DNA of 64,000 bases, from assembly GCF_038595055.1 (NCBI RefSeq), contig NZ_CP152002.1, positions 4,260,501 through 4,324,500 on the forward strand, read 5' to 3'. A model generated the notes under the pieces. The model had not been told where the DNA came from and ran no database searches. It saw only the letters and a program-made list of their open reading frames with translations. Positions 50,407 to 59,640 of the stretch are shown in pieces. The DNA is from Paenibacillus sp. FSL R7-0345 (GTDB lineage Bacteria; Bacillota; Bacilli; Paenibacillales; Paenibacillaceae). Position numbers and translations under genes: made by a program. Position 1 is the stretch's first letter. The number at the start of each line of letters is the position of its first letter.

Positions 50407-52173
50407 ATGAAGAAACCAGCAGCTTCCGGCACGTTCATCCGTTTACTAAAGCTTGGCAGGCCTTATATCGGCTGGTACATTGCACTCTGTCTGGCTGCGG
50501 CCGTAATATCACTGACCTCAGTCGGGATGGCTGAAGCCTTGCGGCGGATCATTAATGCAGCCACGGAGCACAATCTATCGGGCCTGACTTCCAGCGCTAT
50601 TTTTGCTTTAGCTATTGTACTTGTCGATGTTGTCTTTAATTTTCTGAAAAGCTATTTATCCGCGGTGCTCGAGTATAAATCTACGTCCCGGCTGCAGTTA
50701 TCCCTGCTGGATAAGCTGCTGAAGGTGAAGATGAAAGAGCTGGACCGCTATCATTCCGCCGATCTCATCAGCCGGATTCATGACTCCGCACCTGCCGCTC
50801 AGCAAGGCATTAACCTGAAGACGGTTGAGCTGTTCAGCAGTCTGCTGCAGATCCTCTTCCTGCTCACCTATCTGATGTCACTGCATTTCACGCTCACCAT
50901 GGGCATCTTGCTGATCTGTGCCCTGCTGCCGCTGGTTATGCTTCCTTTTACCTCACGTATTCGTGCCCTGTACCGCAAAAGACAGGAAGCGGAGTCCGCC
51001 CAGCAAGTGTTGATTCAAGACTCCGTACAAGGTGCCGAAGTAGTCCGCGCCTTCTCCCTGGCTTCCCGGCTGCAGCGGCAATTCATGGAGCGGGTGCAGC
51101 ACTACTTCAAATTCCATATTCCGCTCTCCCGGGCAGAAGCTGTCGGTTATAATATGAACTTTACCGTTATCCTCGGCGGCCTGCTGTATCTGCTAACTTA
51201 CGGGGGCTACCTTGTAATCGGCGGACGGCTTGATGTAGGGGCAGTGGCCGCTTTTCTGATCAGCTTCGAGCAGATTACGAATCCGGTCTCCAGACTGTCC
51301 AATCTCTGGGCACAGCTGCAAACCTCCCTGGCTCAGGGCGGCCGGATCTTTGAGCTGGTAGAGCTGCAGAATGAACGTCCGGAACAGGAGCGAAAAACTA
51401 AAACAGCAGGAACCCGGGAGCTGCCTATTTCTTTTAACAACGTGAGTTTCGGCTATAGCGGTACTCAAGTTCTGCAGCAGGTGCAGCTGGTTATTGAACC
51501 GGGCAAAGTAACTGCTCTCGCCGGACCAAGCGGAAGCGGAAAAAGTACTCTGCTCCACCTGCTGCTCGGAGAATACGAACCGGAAGACGGTACTATCTGC
51601 TGCGGATCGCAGCCCTTAAGCAGCCTGCCGCTGCAAGTCTGGCGCAGCAGTCTGGCTTATGTATCACAGGAGCCTTACCTTTTCTCAGGCACCCTTTATG
51701 ACAACATTGCCTGGGGCAGACCCGGAGCTGCAAAGGAAGATATCCTTCAGGCTGCGCAGGATGCCGGCATTCATGACTTTATAATGAGTACCCCGCTGCA
51801 GTATGAGACTGCCATCGGTGAACGGGGAATTACTTTGTCGGGCGGTGAGCGGCAGCGTTTATCCATTGCCCGGGCCTTTGTCCGCGGACCTGAGCTGCTG
51901 CTGCTCGATGAGCCGACAGCCGCCCTGGACAGCCACAGTGAAGATATTGTCCAGCAGGCGCTGCAGAAGCTAATGCAGGGGCGGACCACCGTAGTGATTG
52001 CACACAGGCTGTCGACGATCCGCAATGCGGACCGGATTTATTTTATGGAGGCAGGCTCAGTCTTGGAAGAAGGCAGCCATCAGGAGCTGATGGCTTTGGA
52101 AGGCAAATATTACACCATGGTGCAGTCTGTCCAGCGGACAGATTATCAGGCTGTAGCAGACGGGAGGATCTGA
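50407..52173 (+). CDS. ABC exporter half-transporter 1
   Basis: A 588-residue exporter subunit: six membrane helices (to about 300) and a C-terminal ATPase with Walker A GPSGSGKSTLL, Q-loop YVSQEPYLFSGTL, signature LSGGERQRLSIARA, Walker B LLLLDEPTAALDS and H-loop VIAHRLST. All catalytic residues are intact. It is 58 bases after the ArsR-like gene, with AGGGAGG before the ATG, and abuts the second half-transporter. The pair probably forms a heterodimeric drug or peptide exporter. Confidence 0.92.
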   Translation: MKKPAASGTFIRLLKLGRPYIGWYIALCLAAAVISLTSVGMAEALRRIINAATEHNLSGLTSSAIFALAIVLVDVVFNFLKSYLSAVLEYKSTSRLQLSLLDKLLKVKMKELDRYHSADLISRIHDSAPAAQQGINLKTVELFSSLLQILFLLTYLMSLHFTLTMGILLICALLPLVMLPFTSRIRALYRKRQEAESAQQVLIQDSVQGAEVVRAFSLASRLQRQFMERVQHYFKFHIPLSRAEAVGYNMNFTVILGGLLYLLTYGGYLVIGGRLDVGAVAAFLISFEQITNPVSRLSNLWAQLQTSLAQGGRIFELVELQNERPEQERKTKTAGTRELPISFNNVSFGYSGTQVLQQVQLVIEPGKVTALAGPSGSGKSTLLHLLLGEYEPEDGTICCGSQPLSSLPLQVWRSSLAYVSQEPYLFSGTLYDNIAWGRPGAAKEDILQAAQDAGIHDFIMSTPLQYETAIGERGITLSGGERQRLSIARAFVRGPELLLLDEPTAALDSHSEDIVQQALQKLMQGRTTVVIAHRLSTIRNADRIYFMEAGSVLEEGSHQELMALEGKYYTMVQSVQRTDYQAVADGRI

Positions 52174-53970
52174 ATGAAAACAAAGGAAGCCGGAAAATTA
52201 CCGCTGCGCGCCGTTCTGCGCCGGCTGCTGCCTTATGCCGCACCATACCGGATCGGACTGCTGCTGGCTACGCTGCTGCTTACCGCCAGGTTAGTAATGG
52301 ACATCGGTCTTGCAGCAATCCAGCAGCTGTTCATTGATACCATTAACAATGCAGATATGGATTCACTGATGCGTCTGAGCGTCATCGTCGCCGCTGTCTG
52401 TGTCGTGATCATCCTTTGTCTGATGCTCCAGCATTTTTACCGGTTTGTCGTCCAGAGCCGGATGTCTTGGGATCTGCGGGCAGCATTGTTTGACAAGACA
52501 CACCGCCTGCCGTTCCGGCAGATTCAGTCCATGCATTCCGGGGATCTTACCTCACGCAACACCAAGGATGCAGAAGCCGCGATGGGCACTGTCAGCAGCA
52601 TTATCTACGATCTGGGCTATAATCTGCTGCTCTGCTTCGTTTCTTTCCTCTACCTGGCTTCAATGGATGTATGGCTCGCTTTGCTCGCTCTTGGTTCTGG
52701 ACCGGTCGTCTTTCTCTCCAGCCGCTTCTTTGACCGTAAACTGCGGCAGCTGTCAACCCGGATCTACGCCGCTGAAGCACAGCTGCGCAGTATTCTGCAG
52801 GAGACACTTCAGGGCGTGAAGATCGTCCGGGCTTTTTCGCTGGAAACGATGCTAAAGGACAAATATGCGGCTGAACGTACCAAGCTCAACCGGCTGCTGC
52901 TGCAGCGGGCGCTTTTAACGACATTATTATGGAACAGCGCCGCTTTTATCAATAATCTGGTCATGGTCATCTGTGCCGGATTCATTGCTTACTCGGCTAT
53001 AAAAGGAGGGACCTCTGCCGGGGAAGTACTTGCTTTCATCATTCTGATGGGCCGGGTCCAGTGGCCGTTCGTCCATATGTCGCAGACCTGGGGCGGAGTC
53101 CAGCAGTCGCTTGGCGCGGCAGACCGAGTGTTCTCAGTTCTTGATGCTCCGTCTGAGGATGACCAGGGACATAAATACAGGAACGCCCCGTCAGAAACTT
53201 ATCCGGAAGAACCTGCTGCATTAATTATTCAAGATGTACACTACAGCCACTCCGCAACCCCGGATGATCAGGCGCCTCTGTTCTGCGATTTGAATCTGCG
53301 TATACGGCATGGGGAGACAGTTGCGCTTGTCGGACCAAGCGGTGCAGGAAAAACAACCCTGATGCGGATGTGCTGTGGCTTGCTCATGCCCAATGCCGGT
53401 CACATCTCTGTTTACGGACGGTCTGCATCCGGCGGACTTAATGAAATGCGCAGTATGATTACTTATGTCCCGCAGTCCCCTTATCTGTTCTCCGGAACGA
53501 TCAGGGACAATATTGCTTTCAGCAATGAGGCTGCCAGTGATGACGAGATCCGGGAAGCAGCCAGACTTGCAGGTGCAGATGAATTTATTCTGAAGCTGCA
53601 AGCCGGCTACGACACCCAGATCGGTGAGCACGGGTCCGGGTTATCGGGAGGACAGCGCCAGCGTATCGCCATCGCCCGCGCTTTTCTGCGGGATGCCCCG
53701 CTCCTGCTGCTGGATGAAGCGACCTCTGCCCTGGACAATGAATCGGAGCTGCTCGTCCAGCAGTCACTTGACCGGCTAATGCAGAACCGGACCACACTCG
53801 TGATTGCCCACCGGCTGTCCACTGTGCGGGATGCCTCCAGAATTATCGTACTGGATAAAGGCGCTGTCGCCGAGGAAGGCACGCATGACAGCCTGCTCTC
53901 CAGCAACGGATTATATGCGGAGCTGTACAGGCTGCAATTTAAGGAGCCGGAAGCGGCGGTGGCTTTATAA
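52174..53970 (+). CDS. ABC exporter half-transporter 2
   Basis: A 598-residue exporter subunit with six helices and an ATPase: Walker A GPSGAGKTTLM, Q-loop YVPQSPYLFSGTI, signature LSGGQRQRIAIARA, Walker B LLLLDEATSALDN and H-loop VIAHRLST. Its ATG follows the stop codon of subunit 1 directly, with GGGAGG just upstream, so the two are co-translated. Unlike many heterodimers, both subunits keep the catalytic Glu, so both sites should hydrolyse ATP. Substrate unknown. Confidence 0.92.
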   Translation: MKTKEAGKLPLRAVLRRLLPYAAPYRIGLLLATLLLTARLVMDIGLAAIQQLFIDTINNADMDSLMRLSVIVAAVCVVIILCLMLQHFYRFVVQSRMSWDLRAALFDKTHRLPFRQIQSMHSGDLTSRNTKDAEAAMGTVSSIIYDLGYNLLLCFVSFLYLASMDVWLALLALGSGPVVFLSSRFFDRKLRQLSTRIYAAEAQLRSILQETLQGVKIVRAFSLETMLKDKYAAERTKLNRLLLQRALLTTLLWNSAAFINNLVMVICAGFIAYSAIKGGTSAGEVLAFIILMGRVQWPFVHMSQTWGGVQQSLGAADRVFSVLDAPSEDDQGHKYRNAPSETYPEEPAALIIQDVHYSHSATPDDQAPLFCDLNLRIRHGETVALVGPSGAGKTTLMRMCCGLLMPNAGHISVYGRSASGGLNEMRSMITYVPQSPYLFSGTIRDNIAFSNEAASDDEIREAARLAGADEFILKLQAGYDTQIGEHGSGLSGGQRQRIAIARAFLRDAPLLLLDEATSALDNESELLVQQSLDRLMQNRTTLVIAHRLSTVRDASRIIVLDKGAVAEEGTHDSLLSSNGLYAELYRLQFKEPEAAVAL

Positions 53971-54000
53971 ATAAAATATCAGACTGATTCATTAATAAAG

Positions 54001-54050
54001 CAGCGGCAGCCCAAGACTCAATGAAGAGTCCTTGACTGCCGCTGTTGTTG
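54001..54050 (+). terminator. Terminator of the ABC exporter operon
   Basis: CAGCGGCAG and CTGCCGCTG, with inner GACTC/GAGTC, form a two-part stem followed by TTGTTGTT. Confidence 0.75.
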
Positions 54051-54073
54051 TTCGGCTGATTCAGCCTCTTTAT

Positions 54074-54670
54074 TTAATCAGTAATTTTTTCAAGCTCAAA
54101 AATAGTCGCCTCTGATAACAGGATGAGCCTATCGTTATTAACAACCAGAAAGCTTAAACCTGCATGTATGCTTATTTTTGTAACAGGGTCACTTACATTT
54201 ATTGCTTTTACTTCATCATTTATATTTAAGCCTGGGATATCTATCTTATACAATCTGTAAAATGAGTCAGAGTTATAGCATGCCGATGTAATCTGATATA
54301 ACGGATTCTTTAATTCATATTGATAATTACTATAGTTTTTAAGTCCTTTTGATGAAAAAAGGTCTTTTTCGATGACCATTTTATCTCCAATAAATCTTTG
54401 CCCTGTTGGATATTCAGAAGCATCATTATATGAATTTGCAAATCCTAAAAGCTTCTCAACTTTCCAGGTTCCATAGAAATAGGTTTCAGTTTCACTATCC
54501 AAACTTATAAGTTCTGCATTAACACATTCGGATTTGTTTTTGGGAATGATAGACTCATCCGTTTCAGGCTTAAGCACACCAAACGGAATTGGATTTATTG
54601 TCGTTTCAACATTTCCGCGGGCAGATACTAGCATCAGCATTATCATAATACAAGCCAATAAAGTTTTCAT
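54074..54670 (-). CDS. Secreted protein of unknown function
   Basis: A 198-residue protein with an N-terminal hydrophobic signal (about residues 4-18). The mature part has YFYGTWKVEKLLGFANSY, ERFIGDKMVIEKDLFSSKG-like and KISIHAGLSFLVVNNDRLILL segments; the GTWKVxK opening recalls lipocalin-like proteins of other Firmicutes, all uncharacterised. AGGAGG precedes the ATG. The gene is clearly richer in A and T than its neighbours, so it may have been acquired. Confidence 0.6.
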   Translation of the reverse strand: MKTLLACIMIMLMLVSARGNVETTINPIPFGVLKPETDESIIPKNKSECVNAELISLDSETETYFYGTWKVEKLLGFANSYNDASEYPTGQRFIGDKMVIEKDLFSSKGLKNYSNYQYELKNPLYQITSACYNSDSFYRLYKIDIPGLNINDEVKAINVSDPVTKISIHAGLSFLVVNNDRLILLSEATIFELEKITD

Positions 54671-55226
54671 ATCTCACCTCCTGCTATAATTATTCCCCCG
54701 TATGTAGTTGGATTTTTGCTGCTTAATTTCATCCAATCACAACTTTTCCGATGATTAGGTGCGAAATCGCTACTTAATTTAGGCTGCAAACCTCATTTTC
54801 GGCGGAAACCGGATCATTAAGTGTCATTTATCCAACTAGATTTCTCAAACCGTCAGTTTACGCGGAATTAGTTGACTTATTTACACTTAGCTCGCTCAAT
54901 CATCTTCTGTAGGATCTGTTCATTAAGAAGCTAGTCACATAGCTATACTTTGTACAAACTAAAATGGACTTTTTTAGTCGTAGAGCCAGTTTAGATATAT
55001 TCTGTGTAGTTAAAATGATTGAATAGGATCTTTTTGGGCAATTCCCCGTGTTTTTTAATACTATGTCCATACGACTTCCAGATTAACCTGCCCGTTTAGC
55101 GTAATGCCGAAATCCGTAGGGCAGACTGGGTCAATAACTCCAATGCTTGAAGATGTAGCTATCTGATGGACTCAACTCTTCTGTATTTTCTTCGAGGCCA
55201 GTATCAACTGCGCATAATAAGAATGT
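54671..55226. other. Intergenic stretch with diverged inverted repeats
   Basis: No gene is supported in these 555 bases. Related 22-24-base segments occur as TAGTTGGATTTTTGCTGCTT (54706), inverted as CATTAAGTGTCATTTATCCA (54815) and direct as TAGTTGACTTATTTACACTT (54869). A short open stretch on the minus strand (about 55060-55160) reads SSIGVIDPVCPTDFGITLNG, but has no start or ribosome binding site and may be a gene tail. The rest shows nothing I recognise. Confidence 0.55.
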
Positions 55227-55670
55227 CTAACAAAGCTCCTTAATCATCACCGCCTCGTTCTCCCTGGTATAACCGTTATTTCCATAAGTCCGCAGAGCCG
55301 AATCATTAGTATTGCCAGTCAGAATTTTTATGCTAACCACACTGCGGCGGCTTAACTCTTTTTCCAGCAGATCAAGCAGTGCCGTTGCAGCCCCTTGTCT
55401 CCGGTAAGCCTGTTCAATGTACATTTCTGTAATCTCACCATAAGTTTCGCTGTAACAAAAAGATCTATAGCTCTGAGCGCAGCCGAATCCAATTACCCGG
55501 CCCTCCTGCACAGCCACAGCCACGGCCACCAGCTCCCCGCCTCTGGTTAAGCTCTCTGCTATTGCTGCCGCCTGCCGATGCTCTCCTCCATTAAATTCAT
55601 AGCTCAGTCTGGCCAATGCTGCGGCATCGTCTACTGTAGCCAATCTCACCTTAAAGGACACTTGTGTCAC
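55227..55670 (-). CDS. GNAT-family N-acetyltransferase
   Basis: A 147-residue acetyltransferase. VKVAVDE-type motif A is seen as YGEITEMYIEQAYRRQGAATALLDLL (acetyl-CoA loop RRQGAA), then KILTGNTNDSALRTYGNNGY. The start is a GTG after AGAGGAAGG. Acceptor unknown; length and order fit small resistance-type or protein acetyltransferases. No operon partner in the same direction except the lipoprotein gene 44 bases upstream. Confidence 0.85.
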   Translation of the reverse strand: MTQVSFKVRLATVDDAAALARLSYEFNGGEHRQAAAIAESLTRGGELVAVAVAVQEGRVIGFGCAQSYRSFCYSETYGEITEMYIEQAYRRQGAATALLDLLEKELSRRSVVSIKILTGNTNDSALRTYGNNGYTRENEAVMIKELC

Positions 55671-55714
55671 CCTTCCTCTTCCTGCAATTTTTCATCTGTT
55701 TAAGCTACTCCCCC

Positions 55715-56137
55715 CTACTCCCCATAAATCAGCTTACGCAGCTCCTCATGATTTCCGGAAGGAATCGAATAGCCTTTGCCGCTATCTTTAGAGTCCACGA
55801 GCAGCCCCCTTACCCCCTCCTTTTTTGAATCAGAGATGTTGAGGCTGTAGACCTTTTCCCCGCCGTTTTTATACGCTGCATACATCCTGAACATCACACC
55901 ATAATCCAGCTCTCCCTTTATCCTGCTTGCCTTATTGACCGCATTTACGAAAGCCCTGATCTCCTCCGGGTCCGAAAAGGTCTTCTCAGTAATAGCCGCT
56001 GCCTGCGGATCTTCCCTGTTGCAAATATCCACACACTCGATCCGGATACTGGACAACTCACTAACTCTAAGATTGCTGCAGCCCGCGATTATTAAAAATA
56101 ATAAACAAATTGTCAGCGGTAACCAACGTCTCAGCAT
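55715..56137 (-). CDS. Lipoprotein of unknown function
   Basis: A 140-residue lipoprotein. The start at 56137 gives a proper signal (MLRRW, hydrophobic core, LIIAGC), with AAAGGGGG eight bases upstream; an in-frame extension of 23 residues is discarded. The mature domain (SIRIECVDICNREDPQA, FSDPEEIRAFVNAVNKA, RMYAAYKNGGEKVYSLNIS) resembles small anti-sigma-like or BLUF-less stress lipoproteins only loosely; no family is claimed. Confidence 0.65.
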   Translation of the reverse strand: MLRRWLPLTICLLFLIIAGCSNLRVSELSSIRIECVDICNREDPQAAAITEKTFSDPEEIRAFVNAVNKASRIKGELDYGVMFRMYAAYKNGGEKVYSLNISDSKKEGVRGLLVDSKDSGKGYSIPSGNHEELRKLIYGE

Positions 56138-56185
56138 AGCAAATCCCCCTTTACAGACTCTCTTCCCACATATTTCTATATAAAC

Positions 56186-56232
56186 AGAAAAAAGCCTGTA
56201 AACCAACCCTTTTTTCAGGTCAGCCTACAGGC
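56186..56232 (-). terminator. Rho-independent terminator of the lipoprotein gene at 56265
   Basis: On the minus strand GCCTGTA pairs with TACAGGC over a 25-base loop, followed by six to seven T. Confidence 0.65.
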
Positions 56233-56264
56233 CTCATTTATAGTATTTTCCGTTAATCAGATTA

Positions 56265-56804
56265 TTATTTTACTTCAGTAGCTCCAGTTACTTTGCCTTC
56301 CATAACAGCGGAGGCTTGCACGTCTGCATTTGCGAAGTACAGGTTGCCGTCGATTGTAGCATCCTTGTACAGGTTAAAGCCGTTAGCTTCTACATATACG
56401 TCACCTTTAATGGTACCGCCTTGCACTCTGAAGTTTTCGCTTTGCACAGTTACTTTAGGTGCAGTCAGTGTATAAGTAGCTGTTACATTGTGGTCAGCAT
56501 CCTGTGCATATAGGGCAAGCTTACGGTAGATTGCATTTTCGGCAACGCCTTTATCATGGAATTCACCGGCTACAACAACATCCTGATCCAGAGTAAGATC
56601 ATTCAGGATCGCAACGATCCAGTTGCCTTCTGCGCTTACTGCCTTCACGAACGGATCTTGTTCTTTGACGATGGAAGCTGTCGATACTGCATCCGGTTGC
56701 GCAGTGGCAGCCGCTTCATTTCCCGCATTATCCTTATTCGAACCGCAACCCGACAACAAAGCAGCAGCAATACCGGCAACCATCAAACTTTTTACAAATT
56801 TCAT
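56265..56804 (-). CDS. Lipoprotein with polymer-forming-like beta repeats
   Basis: A 179-residue lipoprotein with signal ending LLSGC near residue 19 and an Ala/Gln/Thr linker. The C-terminal about 60 residues have short repeating beta strands (KVTVQSENFRVQGGTIKGDVYVEA, GFNLYKDATIDGNLYFANADVQ), the pattern of bactofilin-like or polymer-forming domains, here outside the membrane. GGGGGAATTGAG precedes the ATG, and a terminator follows. Function unknown. Confidence 0.7.
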   Translation of the reverse strand: MKFVKSLMVAGIAAALLSGCGSNKDNAGNEAAATAQPDAVSTASIVKEQDPFVKAVSAEGNWIVAILNDLTLDQDVVVAGEFHDKGVAENAIYRKLALYAQDADHNVTATYTLTAPKVTVQSENFRVQGGTIKGDVYVEANGFNLYKDATIDGNLYFANADVQASAVMEGKVTGATEVK

Positions 56805-57069
56805 CTCAATTCCCCCAATTAATTAATTTAATTTCTTTTTAATAACCTTATTATATATTAAAATTTGATAATTATTAAGTGAACTTTTTCACAATATTGT
56901 GTCTATTCCTATTTATTTTGCGCAAAAGAAAGACATTGGCGTTTATAGATACCTGGAATGCTCTTCTCATTTCGTTTTTCACAATAAGGCTGGTACACTG
57001 TTAACAGATATGTACACTTATTATAAGCAATCACGCAAATCAGCAGCAGAAGAAAGGAACTCAAAAAAA

Positions 57070-58014
57070 ATGGATACATCCAAACTGTCCGCAGCGGTTG
57101 CCCCCTATCAGTTACGCAGCTGTCTGATCAGCCGTAAAGGCCAGCTCATCTACGAGCATTATAGAGAAACGAATACAGCCAATGAACTCGCCAAAATCAA
57201 CTCCTGCACCAAAAGCGTGCTTTCCGCACTTGTCTGCATTGCCATGGAAAAAGGTCTGCTGCCGCAGCCTGATACGCTGTTAGCGGATTTTTATCCGCGG
57301 ATTCGCCAAGATCGTGATCCGCGTAAAGCGGCAATTACCCTGGAGCATCTGCTGACCATGACACCAGGCTTTAACTGGACCGAGTTTGGCGGGCACAACT
57401 CCTTCCCGCGCATGACGCGCTCAGAGAACTGGATCGATTTTGTGCTGGAGCAGAAGCTGTCCCACAATCCCGGTGAGCACATGGAATACAATTCCGGTGT
57501 TTCACAGCTTATAGCAGCTATTCTGGTAAAAGGCACCGGAATGCCGGTTGCCCGGTATGCGGAGCTCGAACTGTTCGGTCCGCTGGGCATTGAACAATAT
57601 GAGTGGGAGCAGGATGCCCAAGGTATTCATACCGGGGGTTTCGGACTGCGTCTGCGCCCGGCCCATCTGCTGAGGTTCGGCCAGCTCTATCTGCAGCGCG
57701 GACAATGGGAGCACCGGCAGCTGATCGCACCAGAGTTAGTTGACCGTTCTACGCAAACTGCCATTCTGGTGGAAGCTCCCCGCCGCGGCGGTTACGCCTG
57801 GCATTGGTGGACGGACAGCTATATTCATCCGGACAAAGATTCCGCAGTAAGTGATCTCTACTATTATTATGCCAGAGGATATGGCGGGCAGTTTGTTTAT
57901 GTTCTCCCTGAGCTGGAGACTGTGGTAGTCTTAACACAGGATCATCGCGGCAAGCAAAAGCCTGTTATAGAGGTATTCCGTGAATCTGTTGCCCCCCTGC
58001 TGGTTCAGCTATAA
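57070..58014 (+). CDS. Beta-lactamase-family serine hydrolase (class C-like)
   Basis: A 314-residue penicillin-binding-protein-like hydrolase. The catalytic motif SCTK is at 45-48 and Y-N-S at 140-142 (EYNSGVSQL), with YARGYGGQFVYVLPE replacing the KTG triad region. The ATG at 57070 is favoured because AAAGGAAC lies about 11 bases upstream; a longer frame from 56899 has no site and reads as random residues. No signal peptide, so this is a cytoplasmic esterase or amidase rather than an antibiotic-destroying enzyme. Confidence 0.82.
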   Translation: MDTSKLSAAVAPYQLRSCLISRKGQLIYEHYRETNTANELAKINSCTKSVLSALVCIAMEKGLLPQPDTLLADFYPRIRQDRDPRKAAITLEHLLTMTPGFNWTEFGGHNSFPRMTRSENWIDFVLEQKLSHNPGEHMEYNSGVSQLIAAILVKGTGMPVARYAELELFGPLGIEQYEWEQDAQGIHTGGFGLRLRPAHLLRFGQLYLQRGQWEHRQLIAPELVDRSTQTAILVEAPRRGGYAWHWWTDSYIHPDKDSAVSDLYYYYARGYGGQFVYVLPELETVVVLTQDHRGKQKPVIEVFRESVAPLLVQL

Positions 58015-58031
58015 CTGCATATAACAAAACG

Positions 58032-58077
58032 CATAAATCCCCGACTACCTTATCAACCTAGGTAACGGGGATTTATG
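58032..58077 (+). terminator. Hairpin after the serine hydrolase gene
   Basis: CATAAATCCCCG and CGGGGATTTATG form a 12-bp stem; the downstream tail (TGTTTG) is only weakly T-rich, so terminator function is likely but not sure. Confidence 0.6.
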
Positions 58078-58080
58078 TGT

Positions 58081-58412
58081 TTGATCCATTATTCAATTCA
58101 ATCATTTCCTCCAGCCACAATCCATATCCCTGACATGGTCATTGTTCATTCAAATTCGGTGTTTCCCGTTCGCTCCTGAAAAGGAGTATTGCCCCATGTC
58201 CTGCATATGGGATGAGTTCCCCACGTACACGATTACACGAAAAACGTTTTCACTGACGTTTTCCCTACTGTGTTAACCGTAATTGTACGCTTCGCTAACC
58301 TGCTTCAACGGAATCACGCTCCTTCGATTGCAAGATGAGTCTTGCCTGAATAGCTTGTCCCTGGTTCATGGTTTCTTTGGGAATCTCTCCTTCCTTGAGT
58401 ACTCACCATAAG
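58081..58412 (-). pseudogene. Probable decayed 5' part of a group II intron reverse-transcriptase gene
   Basis: The minus strand reads MVSTQGRRDSQRNHEPGTSY then SGKTHLAIEGA before a TGA, and near 58160-58090, in another frame with one stop, PNLNEQ and PCQGYGLWLEEMIEL. These resemble the N-terminal leader and first helix of LtrA-type group II intron proteins (which continue with the reverse-transcriptase domain). Several stops and frame changes and the absence of any RT motif mark it as a remnant. The similarity is from memory, so the identity needs a search. Confidence 0.4.
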
Positions 58413-58439
58413 TAAGCTTAGACGATAGCTGCTTAGCAG

Positions 58440-58665
58440 TTATCTATGCAGTTACTTGTTGGTGATGTCCCTATAGTAGCGCATATCCGATTAATTTTAA
58501 ACTTCCATAATTTTTGGTATTTTGTCGTATTCCCCGGAAATTCCCATTCTTCGAAATTGGGCGCTCTGGGTCTGACGATTTCTCCTTTTTTTGCGGTTTT
58601 ACGTGTATTTTACAATTTTACAATCGTAAATCCCTTGTAATCACAAGGTTTATCCGGTCAAGTTA
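58440..58665. other. Intergenic sequence without recognisable content
   Basis: AT-rich, no ribosome binding site, no ORF worth calling and no clear hairpin; it may belong to the same decayed element as the neighbouring remnant. Confidence 0.4.
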
Positions 58666-58716
58666 AATAAAATTCGCCATCTATTCCAGGTATACCGTCA
58701 AGGAACAGATGGCGAA
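58666..58716 (-). terminator. Rho-independent terminator of the CPBP gene
   Basis: On the minus strand TTCGCCATCT and AGATGGCGAA, extended by TTCC/GGAA, form a stem followed by TTTTATTT. Confidence 0.8.
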
Positions 58717-58757
58717 AATCCATCTAAAATTATCTTTAAGAATGAATCGTCAGCAGG

Positions 58758-59534
58758 CTAAGCACTCAACCGGTTATCCGGCGCAGCACCCAGCTTTTTG
58801 CGGCGGCGCAGGTTGTAGACCAGATAAATACCGTACAGCACGTACAATACATTCAGAATCGCAATAGCCGTCAGCTCTTTATCCGGATTCTCCTGGGTCA
58901 TGAATGCAAGTACGTCAAATGCAAAATGAAACAGGATCAGCGGAATAATATTTTCCGTCGTTTCAATCAGCAGAGCCAAAATTAAGCCGATCAGAAAGGC
59001 ATTGATTACCTGAAGCGCAACACTTAAAGGATCTTTTCCGTTTAACGCATTTGCCATATGTAAGATTCCAAAGAAGACCGAGGAAAAAACGATATAAAAT
59101 ACAGGGCCCTTAAATTTCAGCTTATCACGTATAATGCCTCTGAAGATACTCTCCTCCGTAAAACCGACTATCGCAGTAAGCACGATGAATAACAATACCT
59201 CGGCAGCAGTGAGCTGTACATTAAACCCGCCGCCCACAATCGGTTGAACCAGGGCAATAATCAGCAGCGGAATATAGTACAGCGCCGCCTTTGACCCTGC
59301 TGCACGAATGGGCTTGAATCCGAACTGCGCTAACGTGCGGCCGCCTCTGGTCATGTAAACAGCAACAAATACAGCCATTACCAGAAAAGCTGCAGCCTGG
59401 GCCATATACATCCCATTATCGCTTAATTCCATAATGCTCGCGGCGGCTGAGGCGGCTGAGATCAGAAAAGTCAGCAGAATACCCAGCATTAACGAAAAAA
59501 TAATCGGGTGACCTTTTTTACCGGTCTTTGTCAT
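58758..59534 (-). CDS. CPBP-family intramembrane metalloprotease
   Basis: A 258-residue membrane protein with about seven helices. The active-site motif TEESIFRGII gives Glu127, Glu128 and Arg132; His159 (GILHMANAL) and the late ILFHFAFDVLAF supply the remaining ligands of the ABI/CPBP family, which process CAAX-type proteins or protect against self-made bacteriocins. The ATG at 59534 follows AAAGGAG by eight bases; an ATG ten codons earlier is less well placed. Confidence 0.88.
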   Translation of the reverse strand: MTKTGKKGHPIIFSLMLGILLTFLISAASAAASIMELSDNGMYMAQAAAFLVMAVFVAVYMTRGGRTLAQFGFKPIRAAGSKAALYYIPLLIIALVQPIVGGGFNVQLTAAEVLLFIVLTAIVGFTEESIFRGIIRDKLKFKGPVFYIVFSSVFFGILHMANALNGKDPLSVALQVINAFLIGLILALLIETTENIIPLILFHFAFDVLAFMTQENPDKELTAIAILNVLYVLYGIYLVYNLRRRKKLGAAPDNRLSA

Positions 59535-59640
59535 GTTATATCTCCTTTGATCCTGTTTAGCCATGCCCCTCAGGGCAATAACGAATTAATTGTAATATAT
59601 AGCCGTTTAATATTCCACATTTTTCTAGTCATCTCCATAG

